A DNA stretch of 64,000 nt from Madurella fahalii (taxonomy: Eukaryota; Ascomycota; Sordariomycetes; Sordariales), in contig CM056877.1 in assembly GCA_029876055.1 (NCBI GenBank), positions 1,178,001 to 1,242,000 on the forward strand, read 5' to 3'. Positions 42,878 through 56,100 of the stretch are shown one piece after another. The translations under genes were made by a program, and so were the position numbers. Position 1 is the stretch's first letter. Each line of letters starts with the position of its first letter. The notes below the pieces were generated by a model that ran no database searches, was not told where the DNA came from, and saw only the letters and a list, made by a program, of their open reading frames with translations.

Positions 42878-44593
42878 TTATACCCTCGCCCCTTTAACAG
42901 CGGGCACTTCCTCCTCTAGAGGCAAGATGTCCGGCACAGGTCCCAGCGGACTGATGGAAAGCGGATTGATCTGAGTGTGGGATTTCGTATAGTGGTTCTT
43001 GATGTGCAGGAAATTGGTTGTGTCGCGGAAGGCCGGGACGGTCCAATACAGGTAGCGCATCCACTTATGCAAGGCCGGGTAACCTGAGCGGATATCGCGG
43101 ATGTTGCACTTGAAGTGTTGTACGTAAACGGGCTGTTTGTTGTTAGCATGCTTTGCCAGCTACAATATGGGGCGCGGACGGGTGCAGAAGAACGGCTTAC
43201 GTCGAATCGGATAATGGTGACGAACCTGTTGACCGGGTTACCATCTGCTCCAAACTATATGGAGAGGACGGTTAGGACACTTACAATCGAATGTCGACCT
43301 CGGTCATTTCGTCCCCAAACCAGTACGGTCCTTGATGCGCCATCTTGGCCAAATGCACCTCTGCCTTGTCCAGGGCCTCAAACAACGCAACCACGTTCCG
43401 CTCATAGGCCTCCTGCGTCGTCGCAAACCCCGACTTGTACACACCGTTGTTGATTTTGTGGTACTGCCACTCGTGGGCCTCGTCGATCTGCTTGCGGAGA
43501 TGCTCCGGGTACAAATCGACTTGGCGGTACTCCTCGCCGATCAGATCATCAAACTAGGACCTAGTCAGTATCTTGCTTCACGCAGTAATTGGTAAACAAG
43601 GGCGGGGTCCCACTTCGGTCCCAAGCATCCGCAAAATCTCACTGCTTTCATTGTTCACAATCGTCTGCGTCTTCTTGTCGAACAGCACGGGGACTGTGAA
43701 TCGCCCCTCGTAGGACGGATTCACCGCAAAATATATGTCCCGCAAGTGGGTGAAGCCCTCGTGGCCCGGTACGGGGTCGGGAATGACACAGGCACCGGCC
43801 GCATCGGTATCCTCGGGGGTCGGGAAGCGCCAACCTGATGTCATGTTAGATCCGACATTGAGCCCTCCATCTGGGGCACAGTCACCCTTCGAGCCCATGT
43901 GCCAGTGCACAACCGAGTACGATATAATATCCTCCAGGCCCTTAAGCTTACGCGCGATGAGGGTCCGGCTCGCCTATGCTTGTCAGCCTCTTAAATCGCG
44001 TTGCGCCTGCAAGGCGGACTACTCACCCATGGACAAGCGTAGCTCACATACAGGTCTGCCCTGCACCGTCAGTCATGCGTTTCCCATTCAATGTCTTGAT
44101 TGGTCGGCTCCTGAAATAGCCACAAAGGGTAGAGAAATAGCTCAGATTTGACGTACGATACCTGCCCTTCTCGGGCGGGTACTGGGCACCCTTCTCACGC
44201 GAGATCCAGTTCCGGAAGGAGCTCTGTTGGCGTTGAAACTCGCCAGTCGTGTCGCCGGGCTTGACCCAATCGGTGATCTTGTTGCCCTCGGACGAGGCGG
44301 CAGGGGTGTCCTTGGTAGCCTGGAGTGACATGCTTAGGTAAATAACGTTTGTGGTTCCGAGTGCCCCTTTTACAGGAGAACCAAGGGCTACGGCGCTGGA
44401 GCAGTAACGGCACACAGCTTACCATGGGCCTGGCTGTGCTTCGCAAAAGCAGGGTTCGGGTTATTGGCACGGGCTGCGCTCGCCGTCGGCTTGCTTGACC
44501 TGAGAGCGCGCGAGACTGAAAACGGGGCGGCGCGATGCTGATTGCTAATGGTTTACAAGGCACAAGTAGGAGCGCACCTTTCCGTAAATCCAT
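42878..44593 (-). CDS. ECM4: Glutathionyl-hydroquinone reductase (ECM4/omega-like GST)
   Basis: Eight exons (44593-44423, 44319-44162, 44060-44027, 43973-43886, 43834-43614, 43553-43285, 43225-43201, 43132-42878) stay in one frame and give 406 residues. The family signature is plain: DWVKPGDTTGEFQRQQSSFR, the catalytic YACPWASRTLIARKLKG (Cys), GWRFPTPEDTD, the thioredoxin-fold VPVLFDKKTQTIVNNESSEI, FDDLIGEEYRQVDLYPEHL, WFGDEMTEVDIRLFVTIIRF and HYTKSHTQINP. These enzymes use glutathione to reduce glutathionylated quinones. Exon 1 encodes a 57-residue Arg-rich presequence-like leader (RFQSRALSGQASRRRAQ). A second ATG (44331) lies inside intron 1, in frame with exon 2 (MSLQATKD), and could give a form without the leader. 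Exons of 25 and 34 nt are notable. Confidence 0.9.
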
Positions 44594-45118
44594 GAACCTG
44601 AGGTGAAGTGCGCATGAGGATCTGAAGAAGCACTGGATAAGGTACATATATACTAAACAAATCCTTAGAAAGAAAGGCTGGTAATTATGCTGAACCCCGC
44701 TCTTTGTAAGCTTCACTAGCAACATTGGTTAATCTTCAGTCATCGTCTTCTTTTCCCCGGGATTCGGCCATTTGGCAAAATAGTGACGTAAGGTAATCAG
44801 TAACCCCGACAAATCCAGCCGGGCCTTTTTCGCTTCCGGTCGGTTTTGCCAGCCGCACCCCACGGGACCCGGCCTCAACGTACGGATCCGTTCCCCGGCA
44901 TGCATCTCACCCTCGCCCCGACTCTCCTGCCTCCGGTTGATGCGTGTTAGACTTTTTCTCACAATCAATATGGACTCGGGATGCTTCATTGATTAGTGAT
45001 TAGTGTCGGCATCCTGCAGCCCCAACGCTTCGTAATCGAGGGTAATACACCTGATCGGCAAATAAAAACAAAGTCTTGACGCATAATTCTATTCGAACGC
45101 AGGTATACTGCATCCGCT
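44594..45118. other. Intergenic spacer
   Basis: Promoter of the ECM4-like gene and 3' flank of UBA1. Nothing else seen. Confidence 0.5.
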
Positions 45119-48100
45119 CTACTCATCAACGTCCGAGTCCAGGTACACATTCACTGGCAATTCCTTCTGCTTTCCCTTCTTTCCCGCTCCTTGGTTCCCC
45201 GTTTCCAGTTCCTTTTTCTTCTGGTTTCCCTCTTTGATTGCTTCGTCTTCCGAATCTCCTTCATCTACACGACTCAAGTCCACCATGATAAACGGCACAT
45301 CGACCTCCTCCTTCCTGACATCTTCCAAGACGGCTTCAATTAGCAAGTGCTTCTGATGCGCCGGGACCGGCTTCTTCTTGGGCACTGAATCGGCCAGCTC
45401 GCGCAACGTCTTCTGACGCTTCGGCAGTCTCGTCGCCCGCGGTTGGAATTTCGCATACAAGATGGAGTTGTTATGTAACAACATCGAAGCCTTAAGGCCG
45501 TGGTCCTTGAAGAGTCTGTACCTCAGCCTCTTCAGCTTCATGTTGGGGTACTCGATCCGGTCCCAGATCCGGTCCATCGTCACAGTGCCGTTCCACCCCT
45601 CGTACTCAAATTTGGGGCTAGCAATTGGCTCGCTGAAGCCAAAGAAGGGCAGCGCCAAGTTGACAAATCCGTTCTTGTATTGCTCAATGTCCGTCTTGCC
45701 GTCAATGAGCTTGTACAGCTCCAACACGACCAGGCCTGTAACTAGAGCTGTAGTGGTGGCAATGGCCGGGATGATGTTGCCAGCAACGAACTTGGTCTTG
45801 TGCCGGTCAGCCGGTGGGATTTTGTAGTTCTCAGCACGCAGGTTGCTGGCGGCCGTGATGAAGTCGATGTGGAAGTTGGTGTCATCATCCTTCTCAAACT
45901 CGACCGGTGTGAGCTTGAAGCCAGCCAGCGACTTGGGGTCTGGCAGTTTGTTCATGAGGTTCTGCAGCTCTTGGCCATCGCTGAATGCGCTCCGGCCAGC
46001 GTTCGGATCCTAAATAACGTTAGCTGGACTAGCGCTTTCACGACGTTCACACAGACACCTACAGGGTCATTGTCACTGGCCCGGATTTTGACATTGGGGT
46101 CCGGTGAAAAGTCCGGAATAATCATGGCATCCAAAGCTCGGATGTAGTCTTGCTTGGTCTTTCCCTTGAGATTGATGTTGTAATTGAAGGCGTGCAGGTT
46201 CGTTGCGGCCTCGATGAAGGCGAAATGCGTGGGGTTCTCAACGTCAAACTTGATTGGGTCGGGAGCGCGCTTCGGGCCTGACCAGAAAGGTGTGCCAGTG
46301 GATGTTCCTTCGTCCTTGGGGAAGAGAAAGAGCAGTTGCTGGATGGCGTTGTTGTAATGCTTCTCAAAGAGCATGCGGGCCCACTGGACGCAGTCCTCAA
46401 AACCAAGCGCGCGCTCATTCTTGAGATAGTCGGCCAGCGTCTCGAGTATTCCCTTCTTATCATCGTTCTCCTCCATCACCACCTTGAGGTAGTTGGGCTG
46501 AGTGAGGTAGAGGTTCGCCGTCCGAGCGGGCGTAACGAAGGAGCTCTCGAACAACTCACGTGCCCATGCAATCGTGTGCTCGATCCTGTTGGGAAAGCTC
46601 CGGAGTGTACACATGGGGAAGGACTGCTCCGGTGGATCGTGGGTCCACGAGTATGATTCTGTGACCCGCGGGACGACCACTTGAGTATTTCCCTTTGTTC
46701 CGAGAGTGCCACTCTCAAGAAGCGGCTTGAGGAAGAAGACGCATCTCCTGTCGACGTACCGCCTCGCCTCGACGTTGTCCAGAGCGTTCGTCACGCCATC
46801 TAGGTTTTTCCAGAAGTCCTCGTTGAAGATATGCTCCGTGTCCTCGCCTACACGGTCCTGGAGGGCAACGATGTGACCTTCTAGCTCAGGATTCATGGTC
46901 TGCGCCGCTTTTGCTGCACAATCGCTCTTCATATGACCCACGTCCTTCTGCCGGAAGAGAAACTGTCTGTTTAGGTTGCTCTTTTCAATCCGGTCCATGT
47001 CGGTCACTGTGATCCGGCCCCTGGGACCAGTTCCGAGGCCGATCATGGCCCAATTCTTCAGCATCTCACAGCCAATCGCGCCCGCGCCAACAAGAAACTG
47101 CTTCATGTTCGCAATCTTGTCCTGGAACTCCCGGCCGAAAACAGCGATCTGGCCGTCATAGCGGCAACCTTCCGGCCGGCACAATTCTTCGGAGCGGGTA
47201 GAAGCTGCCGGAAGCGACTCAAGGGAGTCAAAGTACATGAACTGCTTCACGGGATGGAATTTGCCCGAAACTGCTTTGAGCACCTCCTGGGCAGTGATGC
47301 CGCCAAAGAAGGCCGCCATTGGGCTGAGATCACCCGTCGCTTGGTAGCTGAGCTCCTTCAGAAGCTTCTCGTCAAACTCGACCTCGATACCTTCGGCCTT
47401 TGCGAATTCCTTGGCAGAATTGATGATCACGAGTGCGTCGTCCTCGTTCATCGGCCTGGGAAGGCGGCCTTGGGCCTGTGCGAATGCATGGAGAGCCTGA
47501 AAGCCGATGTGAAGCTGCTGTGGGCGATCGAACTTGGCAAAATCAGCAATGACAAACTCAGGGTCTTTCATGGCCGCAGAGATGCTCTTGAAGTCGACAA
47601 ACTTGGGCATCTTGACTTGCTGGTACAGACCCCCGCGCTTGTATTGACCAAGGCCGGATACATCGCCGATCGAGAACGTATAGGGACCCTTCACTGTGAC
47701 TTTTCGGGGCTCACATCCATTGAGAGCCTCCATTCCCTCAACTTCGGAAAACGTGACATAGTCCCCGTCCTCGAGCCCGTGCCGTGTCTCGTCAAGTGCA
47801 GAGACAATGCCCTCCTCGTCAATGCCGGCAACAATGCCGTTCACCGGGTTCTCACCATTCGCGTCGAAGATGGTGAAATTCTCACCAAAATCGCAGAACA
47901 CGAACCCGAAAAGTCCGAAAGTGTCGGCAACGATGACGTATATGCCCTTCTGGTGGCAATAATCGCCGATGGCAAGTTGGAGATGTAAGGGAGTATTTGT
48001 GAGGACGACGACCTGGTACTTGTCGAACTGCGATAGGTTCTCGCCTAGGCTGTGATGAAACATGGGTTAGCTCGAACTCGGGAGAAAGCTGGGGAGGTCC

Positions 48101-48601
48101 AAGCATACTTCGCAGAGCGGTGGATGTGGACTGGAGTGTACGCATTCAGCTCGGCGACACGGGGAGCAGTGACCTGGTCGCGCGGCTTTCCAACATCCTC
48201 CATACGGAGGAAGAACTGGGATGAGAGATCCGCTTTAGCGGCCGGGGCCGGATCGTGGAGGGAGAGGCTTTTGACGCCAGCAAGGGCGACATTCTTCGCG
48301 ATTTCAGCACCAAGGCCCTTGAGACCGACAATGAGCACGTTGGAAGCGCTCATGCGCTTCATGGCCTCATGACCGAGCACATAGAGCTGGCGGCTGTAGA
48401 GAGCCTCGTCGATTTCGGCGGATCCCACGACAGACTCGTCGACCTGCATCCGGGTCACGAGGTCGACCCCATCGGGGTGCTTCGTGTCCTGCGGTGCATG
48501 ACCAGAGTTAGAAGACGAGATTCGAGCGGGCGGGTGAGGCTGCCTTCGAAGCCGGCCCGGGGAGTGCGGGGCATGACGGGCGGGCGCACACTCACGGTCA
48601 T
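45119..48601 (-). CDS. UBA1: Ubiquitin-activating enzyme E1
   Basis: Preferred model has four exons: 48601-48596, 48488-48109, 48049-46063 and 46009-45119, giving 1087 residues. The first exon holds only ATG ACC before a GTGAGT donor. If it is not used, translation would start at the ATG at 48449 (MQVDESVVGS). Domains are in canonical order: inactive adenylation half (LYSRQLYVLGHEAMKRM, NVLIVGLKGLG), four-helix bundle, and active adenylation half (FLVGAGAIGCEMLKNWAMIG, DMDRIEKSNLNRQFLF). The catalytic-cysteine domain contains SFPMCTLRSFPNRIEH, and a C-terminal ubiquitin-fold domain follows. E1 activates ubiquitin with ATP and passes it to E2 enzymes. Odd feature: after the usual end (VDVPFIMVDL) there is an extra charged tail of about 50 residues (KKKELETGNQGAGKKGKQK, ending YLDSDVDE). 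Confidence 0.95.
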
Positions 48602-49538
48602 GGTTCGTTTGAGGGAAATAGGTAGATCCCCGTCAGACACCTTTCGCTTCCCCAGTTTGGCTGATGTGGAATCAATAACAGTGCCTAGAATCTCAAGTGT
48701 TTAAGTGCACGAGTTGGAACCGTATGCCGATGTTTCGGGACGAGATGGGGGGAAGAGGGGGAGTCTGGAAAGTTTTGAGGTCAGCCCGCGACCATGCAGC
48801 TGCGGGGAAGGCGGTCGGTGGGGAGCGAGGTTCCAGTAAATCAAGAGGGCGGGGCTTGCTGGCGTCACAGGAGTATCTGTGCAGCTCACGGAAGTCGTGG
48901 ACGACTACCAAGATATGGAATCAGGATGTCTGTTGGGGCCCAAGAGTTGGAAGATGCAGTCCCATTCTGCCAGCTTCCAAGTCATGATTTGTAAACTAGG
49001 CAATCGCCCTGGGTGCCTAGCGGGGTCCGCTTATCTGTCGCCGCAGGTACTGTCGCATGTTAATTCGGTGGGCAGGAACATCCTGGCTTTGCTTCGGCTT
49101 CCCGCGTTTACTACGTGACCAAACTTCACACGTGCTTGCCACTACCACCCGACACAAAGGAATGTATGACTAACTCCACGGCGCGTGTTATGCACGTACA
49201 TACCTCATACTTCTATGAATTGCTCCTGGCTGCGCAAACGTCAACAAGCCAAAGTTCATCATTACTTGGTTCCTGACTCCGATCAACAATCCATTCCACT
49301 GTCTACGCAGGTGGGTTTCTCCGGGACACCGGACCGTGCGGAGTGCGCGAAACCTGGCACCACACGGACATGATTCACGGTTATTGTTGGCCCCGTATCA
49401 TGTTGTGGTTTTGCCAGGAGAAGAGTAATAAACGCCCAGTGCGTTCTCGACATACGAGCCCCAACCGTCTACCAAAGAACCCCAGACGACGCTGCCCTGT
49501 ATTTCCAACACGGCTACCTAGGTATAGCCAAGAAGTAT
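48602..49538. other. Intergenic; UBA1 promoter
   Basis: No gene supported. The region contains the UBA1 upstream sequence and the 3' flank of the FKBP gene. Confidence 0.5.
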
Positions 49539-50179
49539 TTATCGGACACCCTTGAGATGTACGTCACTGTGACAGACGACATGTCAGAACCAAGTTGTAT
49601 TAAAGCTGAGCCCGCTCAGATGGGAGACGCATACAAAATCAGGTCCGCATTGGGCGGAATGTGGCCACGGAAGCCCCTAAGTCGTTGTCAGTTTCCAGGT
49701 CTGTTGTCTGCTGGCTGGTGCATACTTTTCTCCATAGCCGTAGTCACTAACCCGCCGATGCATTAGTCAGGGGCTCAGTTAGGACGATGAATCGGTGACT
49801 CAACTCACCTGGTGATATCAAGAGTAGCCTGCTCGCCGACCTTCATGTCTAAAACGGCCTCGTCCCAACCTTGAGAGCATCAGATGTTTGTTCTCGGCGA
49901 GGCGCGGCGCTTGGGCCTACCTCTGATGAGCTTTCCGACCCCAATCTCGACCTCAAAGTCTTCTCGCCCGAGAGATGAGTCAAACCTGGAGGAAGAATCT
50001 TGTCAGAGGAGGCGGTCATGAACGCAGCGCACCGGATTCGGGGTGGATACTGACTCCTGGCCCTTGTTACCCGGCTTACTTGTGTCCTTGAGCCAGCCGG
50101 TGTACGCAATCGTGACTATCTGTCCACTGACCGGCCGTGGCCCGGTGCCCTCAACGCGGGTTGTTCTTGTTACGCCCAT
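49539..50179 (-). CDS. FPR1: FKBP12-type peptidyl-prolyl isomerase
   Basis: Six small exons (50179-50055, 49985-49921, 49869-49809, 49746-49726, 49676-49635, 49566-49539) assemble in frame into 113 residues, the exact size of FKBP12. Hallmarks are GQIVTIAYTGWLKDTSKPGN, FDSSLGREDFEVEIGVGKLI, the GWDEAVLDMKVGEQATLDIT core, SDYGYGEKGFRGHIPPNADL and the closing IFDVHLKGV. The Tyr, Phe, Asp, Val-Ile/Leu and Trp residues that line the FK506/rapamycin pocket are present (YTGW, FDSS, KLIRGWD). These proteins catalyse Pro isomerisation and are the cytosolic receptors for rapamycin and FK506. Introns are 51-68 nt, and exons 4 and 6 are only 21 and 28 nt, so simple open-frame scans miss the gene. Confidence 0.95.
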
Positions 50180-53100
50180 TATCTAGATGGTATTGGCGGC
50201 TCGTGTGGCAATACTCTACCGCTCCGGAACCAAAGTAATACGGATGGGACGTGGATAGTCTCACTTGCCGGCTACCGGGGAGACGGTTAAGAGAACAAGA
50301 TATTCTCCGAAGAGATATGCCGGGGTTAAGCAGAGGCGGAGGTAATTCACCGTAGGTCAAGCTGGGTAAGAAAGAAACAGATTCGCGCTTGCCAAATGGC
50401 ATGAGGGTTTGAGGAAGTACAAGTGTCTGAAGGGCAGGGAGGATACAACAGCACTCCGGTAGTCTATTATACGTCCCCACAGGCGTTGGGTCAAGAAAGT
50501 TGCCCCTTGTATGACGACCCCGTCTTCATTCTGGGAGAGCAATCCAAGTACCTGTACCCGTTTTCGGTCCCGCGGCTCATATGCCGGACTGTACTCATAC
50601 AACAATGAGCGGAGTATTAGGCGCGAGAAAGACTGAAGCCGGTGCAGATCAGCTTCCATGGCGGGGCGAGATTCACAATCCAGCGCAGCCCAGCCTCTAA
50701 TCTTAGCTCGGGGTTACGGGCGCGAGCTTGCACGATGATGGCGATGGCTGTTGAGCGAGTGGTCGGCGATGCGCGAGACCCCGGTCCCGGTTGGCTGCAG
50801 TGTGTTGCGTGGTTGCGCAGGGCAAGATCTGGTGGGCGCGGGGTGAGCCGTGAGGTTCGATTTTCGAGAAGCGAATCTCCAGGGGTCCCCTGGTCGTCAC
50901 TCTCCTCCACGAACCAATCCGCCGCTGCAGTCTGCCAACACGATAACCATCCAACACCACCGATCTGCTGCAGTTTGCAATTGTCTGCCGAATAGGTTGC
51001 GTGCGCTAGTCATTTTTCTTCCCGCTCAGAAAACACCGCGAATACCTGCTCGCATGGCATTGCGGGACAGGGTAAGAAAATGTTGGTGTTGCTTCTCACA
51101 AATGCCGAGCTGCTACCGAACCGCGCCGTCTCAGAGCTTCTGTTGCCTTCCAGCCCAATGATGGGGGAATATTGACATGATCAGGATTCGACTTCCCACG
51201 GCCGATGGCACGTCCCAGCCCGCCGCCGCCAAAGAGTCGTCGTCTGTGGCAATCTCCGAGACATCCCATGGAAGCCTGAGGCAGCATTGACGGGAACGAT
51301 GTACGTGTCCAGAGCAAACACGCGGCAAGCAGCACCGAAAAGAGACAAACGACAAGGCGGCGGGCATGGTTAGGCGCAGAAGACTGGATGCGTCGACCCA
51401 AAAGCGGGTGCCATTCCTCTGCTACACGAGACTAGGGACGGCGAGCATGCATGTGTCCCGTATGCAAACCGGGCTTGGCACAACCTCCTGAGATCGCCGG
51501 GATAGAGAGAATGGGATGGCTTGTTGTTTGCTCGGCTCGCCGCGAGGGGGCTTCGTGGCCCGTCAATGGTATGACTGTCTAGAGGCTCCAAGATATTTGA
51601 CCATGTCTATTGTTGCCTCACTTCCCATTCCCCGTCGGAAAACAGAAGCGCACAGCATCGGCATCGAGATCCCCGTATGAGCTAGTCGTAGAGCGTTGAC
51701 AAACGAGACGGCTGCTGGGCCTACCAACGCTGGGATTTGGAATATCGTCGCGGTTGCAGTGCTAGGGTTCATTGCGGCCGATGACATAGCATGTCTTCGA
51801 TCCGCAGCCTCACCGCTGCACTATCCATCACATCTGCAACAGGCACCGAGCGGGATGCCAGATAGATTGATATGAGTGGGCGCGCGCCTCGCGCAGGGTA
51901 CAGTGCTACTTAACCCCCACGCTTCCGAGTTCTTCGGGATGGCCAAGTTGGGTTGAGCACTCGTCGTTCTATTTCCTCTTTGCGTCATGGCACCTGTCGT
52001 CTCCTCTCCCAACGCTCTCGCTGTGTCTAGCTTCTTCGACGCATCCCGCACGTGGCGCAGTCGAGACCGTCGCTCGACCGAGCTAGGCGCTACTACAACT
52101 AGTAACTCCGTCGGTAATCCCGCTTGTGTGATATATCCTCACCATGTCCGAGAACAATACCATCATACTGCGAGCCACGGAGAGTACTCACCGCTTGCCT
52201 AATCTAATCGATTATGCCCATGCACAAGAGGCGGTTAACAGAGACAGTCGGGCAATGCTCTCCACCGTCACTGGATCTCCCGCACGGCATCAAGATCCTG
52301 CACGAGGCGACGGGGTAACACGTGGAGTCCCCCGGTTGGGTGAACCTTACATATCACAAGCCCGGGCAAACCGTAGCAGATCCCGGTGTCGTGATCTTGC
52401 ACCGATGGCAGGGTTGATCGCACTGCAGTATGGTGCGGAGCTAGACGATGGCCTCTGATTGTATGCAAGAAGACGGAAGTTTCCAGCAGCCTGCTTCCTC
52501 CCTCATGCTGTATAGTACAGACACTCTGGCAAGGGACCTGTGGGCAGACGGGGATTGCCTGATATGCAGCCGTCGCCACAACAGCGCCCAAAAGCTGCCC
52601 AATGGCTTTTGGGCCACCCAGGAATCCCACGAGATACACATCGTCCGTAAGGCGGACTTGGGGAACGCGCTCGCATCCAATCAACGGGGCCATTGCGTTG
52701 AACTTTGAAGGCAGCGTGGGGTTGGTGGTAGACAAAGAGAGAATGGCAGGCCGCATCATGTCGTGGCCTGGGCTGCCGATGATTCATCTCAGCATCAGAG
52801 AAACCTTGAAACAGGAATTCGGAGCCCGGGCCCGATGGAGATGACCCGGCGCAACAGACGGCCTCAACCCCTAGTTGCCGATGTTGCCGTATTTTTGGGA
52901 CGAGACTGCCAGCTTTGGCGAAACCTGGCAAAGTATCTCAGGTTTGGGATTAGGCGTGTCTCGCAGCGCCTTTCCCTTCCGCAATACACCGCAATCCTCG
53001 TGATGTAAATTTATCGTGTGAAGAAACAGACAGGTCCACTCGACAGACACGACCGCCGCTTGGCAGCTATATATTGCGGACCACGACGCGAAGAAAAAGA

Positions 53101-56100
53101 AAATACGTGAAGCAGACCTCATCTGAAAGAACCCAGGAACCCGCAAACATCCCGCACACCCACCTCCTCGTTCCGTGCCGCAGGCCAACGATGTCAACCG
53201 CTCTCCCGTGCCGCGACCCCTTGCCAGATAAGTAGACAAGATGCTTGAAACGAAACAGAAGAGGGAAGAAACCTGCCGCAAGTGTAGTGCGTGCGGCTTG
53301 CTTGGCTTCTGCTCGGATAAACAATTGAGCAAAACAGATGAAACATTGGGAAACATGGAAACAAGGGAGGCTGAAGACGCCGTATTGGCTGCTTACATAC
53401 TTATCTGCCATAATAGCCGGGGCAAACGACGGGGAGAAGGTGGAAATAGAATCCTAATCATCAATGGACCGGTTGGTTGGGAACGGAGACACTTCACGGA
53501 CCGTTGCGAAATTCAACCAAGATTGTGACCGGAGATGTAGACCAGCGCCCGGGTGTGTGATCTCTCCGAGTTCAGACACATCTCACCTCACCCTTCGCAC
53601 TCTGTCTGCACGAATAATGACCCACCAGCCACTACTCGATGGTAGCCCAATACTCACCGCAAACAGCCAATGCCTAGGTGATCCAGAAGATCCTGCTGTC
53701 GATCCATTAGCGCCAGCGGCACCAATAATTGTCCCAATGTCAGCCAAGTTGGGAATCCGTTCCTGCAGCCGGGCTGCTGCGGTGCGCTGCCGTTACCTGC
53801 CGCAGGAACAAGCTACCTAACCTGCTGGGAGCGAATAATTTGCCAAATAATAGCCCACCTCCTAGTCAAACATTCCTTGGCCGGCGCGAGTTTGTCGCCG
53901 GCTGGTTGGTGATTGCTCATTTACAGTAGGCACGAATGAGATCATACGCATGATGCCCGGAGCTAATATGTTTGTTGGTGAGCGGTGGGGAGCGGCGGTT
54001 GGAAGGACTCGCCCCACGAAATGGCACCATTGCTTTCTCCCACCGCTTCACCCACTCTCTATCTCACTCTCACTTTCGCTCTCACTCCCAGCTGATTGGA
54101 ACGGAGAGAAGAGGAGGGATGCGTAGCCTTGCTGAGAAAAAAAGGAAAAACAATCCGATGAGTAAGATAAGACGAGCGATGCAGCCTTGCGGCGACAGCG
54201 CGCAACACGTATGTAAGAGTGAAACTGCTGTCCTGGGGCTTGATCGCACAACCCAACGCTAAGGTAAGATGAGTGTGAGGTTCCCGTTCTCGGGCCCCAA
54301 TATCGGTTGTTATCATCTACTGTGCTCACCTTGTCTTTTCCTTGCATGGCTACCGCTGCTGATCTCCGATGCTCGAGCGATGAAGGATTGTCTTAAAAAC
54401 GCTTTTTTTTTTTTTTTGGCCCAGGATCGTGGCTTTGCTTGTGCTCCACAGGATCGCGATCGAGAATGACGACATGCCGTTGATCGTCGTAGGGTGGGGG
54501 ATGATGGGCGTTGGGCGTTGGGCGGTGGAGGCATTGCTAAAAACCGTGCATAGCGGCGCTCTCGGCGCCGCGCGGATGCTGGCTCTGAGACATGAGGTAG
54601 TGCGCTGTATCCGCTAGCGCTATTGAGCTCGTTTATCCACGGATGGCGACCGTTCGTCTCGTGTGTCCTTGGGCTGGAACCAAGGCAACAGCCTGATTTG
54701 GCGTGAGCGTGGTCAATTTTCCAGCGGCATGTTCGATGGGGCGACCAGCTTCCATCATCCTTCGGGACTGTTCGATTTGGACGCTGTGCCGTTTGTGTCG
54801 TTGGCGCCCGGAGAGCTTTCGATTTTCTTCAAGTACCTTGCCTAAGACAAAGTTCGACGTTTCTGTCAGTTTAACCCCGATGCAATTTTGACATGTGGGG
54901 GGAGTGGCTGCGTGTTGCGCAGTGATGGGCGTTTGGGGAAAATGGGCCGAAGTCAAGGCCGTGCCGCCCGTTGGAGTCTGGATTATTTGCGTGAGTTTCG
55001 AAACGAGAAACCTCTTATCTACCGTCCCGCACATTCACAAGCTTGCTGGATTGCGCGGCCGTGCTATAGGATATTCGTCGGCATATGCGTCCCAGACTAT
55101 AGCTTATGACGGCTAGGCAATTACAGCTTTTTGATTAATTTACATTTCGGTTGATCAGCGGAACCACAAACCTAAGAGCATTTGTTTGACATTGTCCACC
55201 TCTTTATGTCCATTTCACGCCTGACTCCAGATCCGGCTACGGATATTGGGGGTGGCGACCTTTTGGCCCCGAGCACACCACGTCCTCACCAGTGAGCAGC
55301 GAACGGCTGTGCCTGCGCACGGCGTGAAGCTGAGAGGCGCTCGGGCAGCTCCACGCTTTTACTGCCAGCTGTCTGTGGTCTCCGTTGATAGCTTGTGCGG
55401 CCTGCTCCGTACGTCAGCTCGCTGCACCTTCGCTGCAGCAGCAAGAGCACCCGTGGCCTGCGCCCTGGCCGTCGGGGGAAAAAATACGATGGTGTGTCAC
55501 CCGATGTCTCTTGGCAGCTGGTGCCGTCGACCGGAAATTTAAGAACGCATTGGCTTGGAAAATGGGATCAACGCTTGTTCCCTGGCAAGTACAACTTGGG
55601 TCCCTGAGGCGGCAAGCCTTAATACGCGTCCGCCAACATTTATATATCTCCCCATCGCTGCTTTGGACAGTTTCTCAGCAGTGAGAGCGCGGCCCCGGAC
55701 CGGGGAGAATTGCTCGCATGCAAGCTCGAGATTGCTCTTGCAGGGTTCCGGTGCAGGGTTAATTGAGCAAAATTGCCAGTGTGGGGAGAATTCCACAGCC
55801 TAGCCAACCACAAGCCCCTGTTTCTTCCTTGGCGCGTTCCTAGTGGTTCGCTCCTTAATATCAGCCGGGCAGGTCCTGAGTACCTATCTAGCGGGATCCT
55901 TCTGCTGTAAGAAACCGAGGATGACAGCTTCGGAAGATGTACTGAGTACGATGACGCCCCATTTTTAGTCCCGGAATATGCGCCACCGTCCATTCTTCTC
56001 CAAAGCACTTGCCCCTTTGGATGGAGCCGTAACTATGTTGGTGTAACTATACGGGCACTCACGCCTGCATGGGCGTGGTGGGTGTAGCAAAGTGGTGCCT

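Noticed and set aside
50423..50608. 61-codon plus-strand frame with protein-like composition
   Set aside because: No homologous motif, no splice continuation and no promoter signal; too short to support.
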